Position numbers and translations under genes: made by a program. From positions 9,103,001 to 9,167,000 of the forward strand of contig JAKCOZ010000020.1 of the NCBI GenBank assembly GCA_022605955.1: a stretch of 64,000 bases of DNA, given 5' to 3'. Of the stretch, positions 37,801-49,800 are shown one piece after another; the stretch's first letter is position 1; each line of letters starts with the position of its first letter. The notes beneath the pieces were generated by a model. The model was not told where the DNA came from. It searched no databases and saw only the letters and a program-made list of their open reading frames with translations. This DNA is from Rallus limicola. Taxonomy: Eukaryota; Chordata; Aves; Gruiformes; Rallidae.

Positions 37801-40800
37801 TCAGCATCTTGAGATTTCACCTATGAACATCCAGGTAGCTGAATTAGCCTCTTGAAGTCCCACCTTCCCTGACAGGGGAACATACTCTCTCAGAAGGCAG
37901 TCAAGGCCATCTCTCACTCCAGCTCCTGAATTTCCCTCTACAGGAAACAACTCTGGCTTTTGTGTGCAGAGGGAGACAAGTGAAGTTAGGTAGCAAAGTC
38001 CGTCACCCAGAACTGGGGAATCTTCATCATGGCCTTACACAGAAATCTTGTATCAGGTGCTCAAAAAATCCACAGCTACTGCAGAAAATTCTGCCCATTG
38101 CTCATAACTACAGTGCAGGGTGGCATCTCTGGCCTAGGAAGGATAAATTGGTTCTGCTTTTCACCTGAACCTCCCAAAAGCTGCAGAGCATTACCCCGCC
38201 TTTCTTCTGGTTGCTTGGAAGGCAAGTACAAAATCTGAAGTTACAATGTATGTCCTGATTGCATACGTGGCTGATCATGCTATGGAAAGCTACACAGTTC
38301 CATGGGCAATTGTTCAGGGAACAGCCTCTGTTTGTGCCTCTGGGAACAAGTGTTGTTTTGTAAGGAGGAAAAGGCATTGCATCTCTGGAGTTAAATGAGG
38401 AGGTCTGTTGTTCTCTGGAGATGGAGTGCGTCGCTGTGCCTGGTGGTTGTCGGAGTGCCAGTGTTTGGTTTTTTGTGATTTTTTCTTTTCCCCCATCTCC
38501 TGTTCTGAGAAAGGATAGAGCAGGAGGGATGGTGACTTCATGGGGCAATTATGCAATCTGCTGGAAGCCAGGTATCAAAATACACTACAACTGTGAAGCT
38601 GAGACCTCGCTGTGGCTGGGGGGCCTGGGCCTCCTGGCTCTAATGAGATCGTTGACCTTCTCCTGCCACTTCTCTTGCAGCTGCTTTGATTCACAGAGAT
38701 TTGTTGTGGCAATGGCCTGCCTAACTGTTTGGCATGCTGCCGTAGGAAGTGCTGTGTCTAGAGGCAAGCAAAAGGAACTGACCTCAAAGACTCAGAGCAG
38801 GTGAGGCTTTTCTGAGCCCTGCCAGCCTCTTCCCACACTGACAAAGCCTGCTTGCCTTTGTCCAAGGGTATGCAAACATTGCCATCCTCCCTGATTTTTT
38901 ATCTCCCCAAGAGGCAAGGAGACGGTTGTCTGTTCTTCAGTGAAATAAAACAGCGCCTTCCTAGCCCAAGCTTGGATCTCAGCTGCAGCAAAGTCACATA
39001 TGGGAAGAATAAGAGAAAACAGCATGCCTACAGTCTGAGGCATATTTGGGCCTCCAAGTCCTGCAGTCTCATTACAGACTTTGCGTTGTTTGCTCTAATT
39101 GCTGTGCTGCATTCCTGCTTCCCTCCCTCTTCTACCAATATTTTTCTTTTCCTTGTGTCCTGCAGCAAAGGGCTTTCATATCCCCCTTCCCTTCCTACTT
39201 GAGTATTTGTTCTCTTCAAATGGCCTGTAAACCATTAAAAACAATGGAAAACTCGGCGATATGTGTGAAAAAGGGTCCTATAAAGCTGCCTGATGTATGC
39301 CAAGAAGGAATATAAGATGAGTCGGGTTCTTTCTTGAAAATGGGATTTGCAGAGTGGAAATGTCACATCCATAATCACTTTCATGTGGTGGAGCTGCTGC
39401 TACCCACTACTAAAATAACAGAGCATCTGTTAAAAAATGCAGTTTTGGTTTTTCTTAGATTCAGCAGGTTGCACTCACTTCAAGGAATATTAGACCCTTG
39501 TTTAAAAACATGAGTGCAACTGCTCTGAACAAATAAATGTATTAAAAGCAAATGTATGCTTGGCCCAGTTTCAGGGTCCTACAGATGAACCTTGCTCAGT
39601 GCTTGTTTATGTAAGCTTGCTCAGGGAATGAGAAGAGAATACAAAGTATGTGTGCAGGTATACGGTTTTGTTTTGAGACAGAGTTATTGGGAGGGCGTGG
39701 GAGACCCCTTAGTAAACAGAATACTCTCGCAATTGATGAGAACACTTTTGGCAATCAGTCTGAGTCACAGTTAAGGACTGGAAAAAGAAGGCAGAGACAA
39801 CTCTCTCCTAGTAACTAAGCAAGGTGTCAGCAAGTTTTGTGATACTCTGTCAATGCCATGCCCTGATCTACTTCTGCTAGCTCTGCTACTTTCAAGCATC
39901 TGCTTTCAAGCATCCAGAGATACTTGAAGAGTTGCCCTACTATGGGACAAGGACAATTTTTGCTGTTGCCTCATGCCATAAACAGCAAAGGCAATTTGGT
40001 AGATGAGGAAATGCTGATTCCAAGCCACTTCCAGGAATTCTTGTACTACCAGGTAGAAAAATAGGTTAGATGTGCTGCTGCTCTATCTAGTTCATGCTAA
40101 TGAAACAAATAATCCTTGCGTGCAAAGATGAGCTGAAAATGCAAAATTAAGTGGGGTGCTAATTTTATAAAGTCACCAATTAACTTTGTCCTCCACTTAG
40201 AAAAAAGTCCTACCAGCTTTGATCTCTAGATCAGTCAGTAAAGTAGTGTGGTCACTTCTTAATCTAACAGATTGGAATTTTCTAGCTAATCCTCAAACAC
40301 TATATTTGACAAGCATTCAAGAAGCTCAGACTCCCCTACCTTAGAAATAATGTGAGAGGAGAACTTGGGGCTTTCACTGGGATCCACAAGAATTGTATTT
40401 CTGGGAGCTTTGCAGATAGTTCTAGCCACGTCAGCAAGGAAAAACTCACGTATACTTTGCTTTTCCCCCTTAACCTGGAACTGTGGAATAGCCACTTTCC
40501 CTCTTTCCTTCCCCTTGTCTTTTCAAAAGTCCTCACGAGTCTGAGTGATCTCTAACTCAGAATGAACCTGCTATGTTTGGAGGGAAGAAGGGGGAAGGAA
40601 CTGAGATACCATACCTCGCCCTGCCTGTTTTGAGCAATTGCAAAGATGTTGGTGGAGCCAGAGTTTTAAAGAGGTCCCTGGGGCAGAATGAAATGTGAAG
40701 CAGCTGGTGAGGTAGTCTCAAAACACTGCCAACTCTTTCAAAGAGACACACATGTGTGTGCATGTGTACACATAAGATGTTGTTAATTTTGGAGTGGTGA

Positions 40801-43800
40801 GGGTTCCTAAATAAAGCTTGGTGGATTTTCACCCCCTTCCCCCGATACTGTGGGCTAAATTTAGTCATCCAGACTGAACAGTCTTGGATTCTAAGACCGC
40901 ATCCATCTCTGTCCAGAAACTAATTGCATACCTCTATGTCTGCTGTTGAATCAGCTCTAAGCTGACAAGATAAGGACGCTACAGACCTGCCATATACTAC
41001 CTGCAGTCCTGGTTCTAGCACCAGGCCTCTGCAGTGGATTTTGTTTTTTAAATTAAGAAAAAAATAAAACTACCTGTGGAGAGGGTCTCTCTTTCCTACT
41101 CTCTAAAAAACCAAAGTCAATAAAGGATCATTTATGTAGTGGGGCTATTTTACAAGAAAGGACAAGACATAAAAGAAACTTGCAATCAAAAGCACAAGAT
41201 CATAAGCAAGTATTTTGACTTCAGACTGATTTTTTTAAGGGCCTAAGGTCTGCATAAATAGCTTCTATCCTCACTTTCACTCATTACTCTAGGATTAAAT
41301 CTTTCTAGTACAGTCTTCAAGCAAAGACCAAAAAGCCTTTTAACTTGGATAAGGAGATAATACGTGTCTGTTCCAGAAAAGACTAATAAACACAGCACCT
41401 CTTAAATGTTCAGTCAGTTTGAAATATAGTGGATTATTCCTTCTCTGTCATTTCTAAAAAGAAGTGGAAGTGACATTTTTAAGTCTTCCTGAAGCTTGAA
41501 ATACATGTGAGAAATGCACAGAAGCTGAGACGCGCATAAGGCATTAATGAGGGTAAAGTGGGTTATGATCTTTGCACATCATTTCCTTGCAAGCCTGCAA
41601 CTGGGTATCTTCTATTAAGTGTGTGGCATGGCCCCTGAGGATGTCTTGGAAATTTAGTGGCTCTGCTGTGTGTCTCCACTTTCCTCTGCTCAGCCTCTCA
41701 CTTTGAGTACACACCAAGAGAACTTGATATTTCTTGAGTGTGTTATAAAAGAAAACAAACTACATTGGACAGGTGCCAAGCCAGAGAATCTGAGATTGTG
41801 CTCACAGAGGAATGACAAACATCAAGACAGGATGTCCTCCTTTCCCCTCTTCAAAATAAACACACTTTCAAAATAAACAATCTTTGGGATTGTGCATGAG
41901 ATGCAAACAGGACAGCGTCCTCCAGCATGCGGCGAACAGCAGCTCCTTGTAACAAGCGTTATGTTAACGAAGAAAATTTATCCCTACTTCACCTTTTGGG
42001 GCTTCAGCAAAAACTACGAGCAGAAACGGGCTGGTAGCTAGGACCTTACTTCACTTTGTTTCTACTTCTCTTCAGCGGGGTTTACATCTTTAGAAGCTAT
42101 ACCACAGGGCTGTGTTACCTTCTCTTACCAGCTACATGTCACAGCATCCTCCCCATGTTCCCTCTGGGCTCACAGCATCACTTCATGCCAGAAACATTTC
42201 TGCCTTGAAGGCAGGGCAGAGAAGCTGGAGAAACTGAGTCTTGCCTGTTCCTAGTGACTCAGGCAGAGCCTGGTACCCATCCCTGAAGAGCTCTTGTGGG
42301 CCAGCCAGAGGCTGCCATGACCTGCTCTTGGCTCTTGGCAAGACCCTCCGGCAGGTTTTGAGTGTGCTATAGAAGAGGTGAACATGGCTTCACTGCTGGA
42401 AGCAGCCTGTGGGGGGGGTCTCCTGGCTTTGATGTAAAGTGCCCCTAGAGCCTGTCCTGTCCTGGCAAAGTGAAGAGCTTTCTTCTGTGTGTGCCTCTGC
42501 TCTAACTCTAGTCTGGTGACTTCTTTGGCAGTGTGATTAAAGAAAGAGTGCTAATTAAATTCTTCTTGTAGCAGGATTCCCTTAGAATGTGTTGATTTCC
42601 TGATGGTGCTTTTAATTGAAATAATGCAGAGGCTCCAGGGCTACATTTGAAAGAGTTGTGCAAGTGGCAAGAGTTGAGGGTTATATTACTCCATTGCCTA
42701 CTTTCCTGTGTGCATACCTGCTCTGGCCAAGAGAATTATTTTCCCCTTTTCCAGCATGGAAATTCTGCTTTTTTATTTCCATCTGCTCCTCAAGAACAAT
42801 TTGGTGTCTAGTGCCCCAAAGAAATCATGTACTGACTTTGTGCTGCACCCCTAAATACCAAGGAGTCCTTTGAGAGAGATTGTGCTCCATGGGAACCAGG
42901 CACTGGTGTCTGAGGTGACATTCCTGAACAACGGCTCTCAGGCACTAGTGGCTGCATCTGTTCCAACACAACGTGCCTGTTTGCTTAAGAACAACTCCCA
43001 GGCTCTCTACAACTGCATTGCACAAGGGTTTGTCACAAACCTGCACTTTGGAGAGCAGCAGGGCATTCGTCTCACCATTGAGGGACCACTGCCAGAGTTA
43101 CCTGCGAGGGGCTAGCATGAGATCCTGCCTTGTACCCTTTAGCCTCATGTTTCCTGGTGCAGAGACCTTATAACTCCTTACATATGTGTATCTTAGTAAG
43201 TAGTTCAAAGCTGACATGAACATTAACCACTCATTTCTAGAGAGTCCAAGTGTCAGCACAGGAGGAGGCAAGTAAGGGCATGACAAGGGGGCATTTTTTA
43301 CTAACGGGCATAAAATTAAGCTTCTAAGTGGGTTGTGTAGTGTGAAAAGGGGAAATGCAATGTCTTGGCATGTTCTGAAATTTCCATCCATTGTATTCCT
43401 GTCCAAAAAGCAATAGCTGAGAACGAGTTACTCCGCCCCCACAACCTACTAAATGTTTTCCCAATTCAGGAGGCAGGTAGGTTACTTCTGACCACCGCAG
43501 GCTGGAGGTTCACTTCAACCCACCAATTTTAAATATTCAGGACTCCTAGCCCAGCCTGGTCATCTGTTTCTCCCTGCTCATAACTGACCTAATTAGTGTG
43601 GGCATATATCAAGTGTTACTTTAAAAAAAAAAAAAAAAAACACCAACCCAACAACCAACCTATCGTTTGCAAAGATTAAAAATGTGCCAAGTTTTTCACA
43701 TGCCTCTGTCAAAAGCCTCTAAGTCTATAAGCTGCTGCAGAAGGGAACATCTGTGTCTAATTGATGAAGCTCAGCCTTCATAATAGATGATTCAAATGAA

Positions 43801-46800
43801 CTAAACAGTTTTGTCAGTCTTTTAGTTGTGGATTATAAATTAATCAGAAATCCTTCCACCACCACTCCTTGGATCTGTCTTGCATTTCCTCTCCCTTGTG
43901 GGATTTTTTTTCGTGGTCTCAAAGCAAGTCTTGAATGTTTTCAGTCTCCTGAGCCATAATAAATGAACAATTCCCTCACTGCCCTGACCTTTCAGCCGTA
44001 CTGCTGGAATGCACACATTGAACAAATTCCCCTGCCTGGATTCAGGGATGTGGGGTATCTGGTGAGATGTAGCTAGGTATTTCAGCCAACTGGTGGCCAC
44101 GTGGCTTGTAGGGGAACAAGAGGCATTTCAGTTTGAATCCGAGACTCCTCGGATGCACACAGAGTCTGTGAGAGATTTCTCTTCACATGATACCAGATTC
44201 AAGTGAAAATGCAAGCAAGAAAGGGAGCCTATCCCAAGAGTGGGGGCGAGGGATTCATTGGGGGGGGGGTGGGGGATGCACTTACCCATTCAGCACTTGG
44301 GTGATGAATCCCACAAGATCCACCTAACTGATGGCTGCTGCTTTTGAGTGTTAACAAGTCTTCTGGTAGTAGAGGTGGGGCTGTGAACGCCTCCAAGCGC
44401 CTTCTCCATGTCTGAAAAAAGGCAACTAGAACAGTTCACATATTCCTCAAAATAAAACCTCAACCCTCAATCACTGCTAATTTAAGGAGGTTTGTGCCAA
44501 TCTGTGATCCTCCCACAACTGAGAGGAGTACCCTGCAATAGCAGCAGTTCTGCTGCACATTCTGCCTCCAAAACTGGATACATATTTTAGTTAAAAAGGT
44601 AGGTATTATTTACTGTTTCTTGCAATGCAAGTATCTTATTTAAAAGTGAGCTCAGGAGACTAGCATGGGACAAAGGGAAGTCTGCAGCAATGCCCCAGGA
44701 CAGAGGGAAGGAATAGTAGAGAAGGCACAGGAAAGCCCTCCTTCCAAGTGTAGGAGCAATCCTCTCCATGAAGGAAGAGGAGCAGAGCACATGCACTGGA
44801 AACCAGCTAGATTTCAGGAAAACCCAACAAATGCATCTGTAATTTGGATGTGAATTAGCAAATGGATCTAAATGTTAGAGTCTGTAGCCTCTTATGTTGA
44901 CAAAGTTTTACTATTTTCACCTGGATTTTTACTAGCCAATTCAGACCAAACACTGAAATTCTACCTCCGAGAGGAAAGAGCAGTAAATTTCTATTAATTT
45001 AGTTTGGTATTACACACTGCAGTCATTAGACAGAAAATAATATGTATTTGGACATAAATATCATTATTTTTCCACTTGAGACTTCAAGCCACAGGCCAGC
45101 CCAGGTGCCTGAAATGAGAAGCCTGTAGTTTATTCCACTGTAATTGCTATAAGCTTTGATTTAAAAGACACTTTTAAAAAAAGTCAAAGATGGTATTCTG
45201 TATTCAACTTGATATCCAATCTCCATCCATGTTACTGTTTTGGTCTTTTTCTATTGCTATTCTGCCATCCACCCTGAAATCTCTCACAATATGAACAGCA
45301 CCTGCTGGAAAACAGAGGTCATTCCTTGCAGAACAGGTCCAACTTTTTGTTTTTGTTTAAGGGCTTTTAATATTTGGCATTCCTGCCTTTTTTTTTTTTT
45401 CCCCCCTTTACATTTCAATATGAGCCAAGGGGAGGGACTAAAAGAAAAAAAAATTCTGGAGTATTTTGATCTTTGTGGCTTTATATGGACTTCATAAGCT
45501 TTGTTTGTTCTACTGCCAAGCTTCCTTTGCATTTAAATAGATAACAGACCAAGACAACTAATAATGTCCAATAAAAAACCCCACCTGCCAAACCCAAAGC
45601 ATTCCCTTTCTTTTCCAATTAATCCTTGTAAACCCATGCTCCTAGACAGGGCATGTGACCTTCTGATTTCTGCCCCACCCCCCCCTTTCCAAAAACAATT
45701 ACCCAAGGTGCAGAAAAGTCTCTGCACTCTACAAATTTATTAGAGACACTTGACACCAGGCTCTGAGGGTGTCTTTGGAAGAAGGTAGTTGTAAATATGA
45801 TGTATGAAAGCAGCCTCATGTACCTTTAGAGAATCAGCACCATTTATGAACTTCCTTGTTGGAGTCAGAAGGCTGTTGGGGGAGAAGGAAAAAATAGCAG
45901 ATTTCACATGGGACCATCAGTAAAATGCATGTTGATTGCTAGTTTACTAGTGAGAGCTGGAATCTGCTATCCCTATTTGGAGAGCCTTTGCATTTGAAGA
46001 GACAATTTACCCAATCAAAACCACCTAGATTTTACTGCTTGAAGTAAATAAGGGCTGAATGTCTCTGAAACAGAAGATGAATTAGATGATAGATGAATCA
46101 TGGGTCATGAATGTAAGTTGGGATTTTTTTTAACATTAAAACATTTTTGTAATTAAAATAACACAGAGTTTAAGATGCTGTGGTGACATTGTTTTTCTTC
46201 AGCTTCTTAATATTTTTATCGTACAGCCAGCTGTTTAGGACAACACAGAAATTGTATGTTAGCCAACATCAGAAATTAATGTTCCTATGATCAGTAGTAG
46301 AAAGTGAGAATTATGTGAATTACTCATCTGGGTTTTATTTCTGTGGAGGTTGGTCATTCAGTATTCGCTTCCATAGTCTCTAAGAGTGGCTTTCCTTATT
46401 AGGCACATCAGACCAATACCCCAAATGGGAAAGTAGAAGATAGACTTGCACAAGCATAACAAATTCTCCTTTCTTACACCAGTCCCCAGAGAGAAAGAAA
46501 AGAACAGGACCGAGTGTAGGTCTACCAGACTGCATCCTGAACATCGTCTCTGGCAAAATATAAGCTTATTTGGTTTATTTCCCAGGTGTATTATTCCTGT
46601 GGTGCAGTGGTGGAATCGATGGAGAGGGGCCTGATTTTATCACCGGGTTTTCCGAACAACTACTACCCAGGGACACACTGTGTTTGGCAATTTTTCATCC
46701 CCATGAGAACCCATCTTGTCTTGGAAATTTTTGACTTTGATATTTTTGAAAGCTCTAGTGAAACTCCAACCCCCTGGGATAGCTTTTCAGCCCCTGCTAA

Positions 46801-49800
46801 AACAGGAAATAAGGACATGTCTTCTCTTGAGGAAAGCCTGGACTTCGCTCTCCGTACTACAAAACCCTCTCTCCAGACCTGGATGTCAAAGGCAGCTCAG
46901 AATCTGAGTAGCACAGGAGATTGGTCAAAGGACCTGAATGAACTTCCAGGAACTCTCCCCAAAAAAGATGAAGCCAAACAAGCATCTGAAGAAAACCAGT
47001 CAAAACAGATGAAGGAACCCAAAGCGATTACCAAGGCTCAACCAGAACTGCCATTCCCTGTGTCCAGCAGTGCCACAACACAGAGGCAAAATACCAGTGG
47101 CCTGGAAACAGAACAAGATTCAAAAGGGAAACTCCTGCTTGCCCACCTAGCTGCTCATGAGAGAGATGAAGTTTCAGTAGAGAGCTGGACTCTTCCCACA
47201 ACAGCATTGCCCATGGAAATCTCTTCCAGCCCACAGTCAGCAGTGGATATCTGTCCACATGATGTCCTGTATGTTTCTGATCTCATCACATTTTCCTCTC
47301 GCTTCTGTGGACTAAATTCACCTTTAAATAAGACCATGGTCTTTGGTTCATCTCTGGAAATGGTTGAGGTTATCATGGAACTGATCACCACCACAGACCG
47401 GGGCCGAGGCTTTGCAATGCTCTTCGAGTACAAGAACATCACTGAACCGAACACTGTAGATGCTGTGAAGCAGGAGAGAATAGAAAACATGGTGATGCTG
47501 GCAATTACAGCAGGGATTGTCTTCTTTGGACTTGCTTTGCTCTCTGCTCTCTGCATAGCTTGCAGGTAAGATGATGCTTATCTGAGCCCTTAAAGCATGT
47601 GGTATTATCCATCCAGGAAAAAGACCAGAAAAATAAGTTATGCTTCCTTTCCTCTGCTAATATTTGCTGCCCTTTAAATGAAGTAAAGTGTGTGGATACA
47701 AAGATCAACGCCAGTCAGTACTCCTGCCCTAGGCTTCTCAGTTTTCTTTCCTAGTCCCATAGCTCCTATGCCTCAAATTTACATTATTTTTCTTGCAGAA
47801 ATATCTGAAGGGTGAGGACTTTCATGGGTGTTGATATCAGTGTCAGCAGTGCCATTGAACCTCAGTTTTGGGACACTAACTGGCCAGTGGACAAATACAG
47901 AAAGATCATCCTTCCCTGAGTCTCCCAATCAGGCTGAGCCACTGCCTCTTGTCACAGTTTGACTGTAATCATCACTAATGCTCTGCAGAAGAGTAGATAA
48001 CAACGAAAGCATGGCCACTTACAATTAACTAATACTTTCTGGACTGTTGTATGTTTTATCCTAGAGGCTGTGGCAGACATTTTAATTCCAATGCACCTCA
48101 TGCATCAGTCTTCTGCACAGCCCTTCGACTGCAAGGGAATGACTTGACTTTGACCACAAGCCATGCTGCAGAACCTGTGCTTGTCCCCAGATGTCACTTG
48201 AAATGGCATGGCCAAGAGAGCTGATGGTCAGGCTGGGTTGGTGATTTCCAGGCCCTGATGGTAACTAGTTAAATGGCTAAAAACAGCCAGTAACAAAAGC
48301 ATGCCCCTCCAGTCAACTGCTTTTAGGTTATATATTTCCTTTCTCTATACATATGAGGTGAAAACCTTCTCCACCCCCAGCATGCGTTTGCATTTCTCTC
48401 ACTGACTCCCTAGTTTTTTGTAGAAACAGTGTTGGTTTTTTTTTTTCCTTCCAAATTCAAAGCAGAGCCCAAGCTCCCCAAGTTTTTGTCAAAGCAAACA
48501 CTATTTTTCAAATGTTTTCACTGAAGTAAAAACATCAGGTACACTGAAACGAATACCATCCTTTGCAGGACTCCATCAGTGGTGACTTGCTATTAGTAAG
48601 AGCTTTCATTTCCCAGTAGCAGCATGCCACTGGTCTGTCTCCTCTCTTCTTGCATCCCCTGCTTCATCTATTGTGCATCCTCCAAAACAAGAGGTCTCAG
48701 GATTTGTCAGCCACTCATACTCATTGAGGTTGATTTGGTAGAGGATCTTGGTTTTCATTGTCCTTTTGGAAGCAGCATTTCTAGCTCTTGCTGAAAAAAT
48801 AGAAAATATAGGCCATCACACCGGGTATAAGAGAACGTGGGCAAGGTGGCAAAGCTTAAATATAATCTCTCTCGCTGTACATAGAAATTCTTGCTTTCAG
48901 GGTCTGATCTTTTCATAGTTGTAAGAGTTAAACTCGCATGTGTTACATCTAACTAACATTTTTCCTTTTTAAAGAGCTTGCAGAACACTAATTTATACCA
49001 CACATTTTTTTTCAAGTTCTAAAGGAAAATGTCTGGTGGAAAATGTCTTCCAGATACCAAATACTTTATTTTTATACCATTGCCAATCTTCAGAAGGGAC
49101 AGAAACATGCTCCCTTCTCTATGGCTGGGCTGATACACACATTGACTAGACCGTTCTTGCTCCACTGCCCCTATCCAATTTCACTGAAAATACACATGAA
49201 GTATTATTCAAAACAAAGTACACTGGCAAGCTGAGGTTTCACTGGCTGGAGTTTGTTCTGCATAGCCTGTTCAGAAAGTCAGGCCATGCTGCTCACATGC
49301 ACCATTTGACTTTTTGCTTGTCAGATGTTTACAAAATAAAGTAATATTCTGAGGCTGCTGACTGGCAGAAAAACTGAACACATTCCTGCCCCCACCAAAT
49401 GTTTGCATGTTCTGGTCACTGCAGATATACCCTACCAGGGACCCTATGGCACAGGACCAGGATTAGACTCAGTTCTTTTAACACTGTCATTTACACTTTC
49501 TCATTGCTCTACGACTCCTTTTCCTAAAGGAAGATATACCACAGGCAGCCACCAGCTGTATAGAAATAGAGACTACCCCTGGTCCTTTGGCCACTTGAAA
49601 AGCCATTTCCTACCCCAGCTGCCTATATTCTCCACATGCTATTCCAGGGAGGCCTTCATTACAATACTTCATTTCTTGTCAGACCTACAGCATTTAAGTG
49701 AGAGCCGACACATGTGGAAGCAATGCCATGACCTGCACTGAGCAGCCTCACACTTCTAGTACACTGGAAGAGTCTTTTTTTTCCTTCTTTATGTGCTAAC

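Larger units (their letters stand above)
28835..46585 (+). other. First intron of the CUB gene (17.75 kb)
   Basis: It holds no gene I can support. Structured items are a GC-rich minisatellite (29.0 kb), (GT)n at 29.85 kb, a degenerate 21-bp array (31.6 kb), a GTCT run (32.15 kb), an EBF-type palindrome (37.18 kb), an 81-codon open frame (42.87 kb) and a G-quadruplex motif (44.24 kb). Missed small exons are possible. Confidence 0.6.

Noticed and set aside
46754..47245. Reading the CUB insertion as an unspliced intron
   Set aside because: The stretch stays open for over 160 codons in the coding frame with protein-like Ser/Thr/Lys composition and sequons. The candidate GT and AG sites at its edges are weak and lack a pyrimidine tract.
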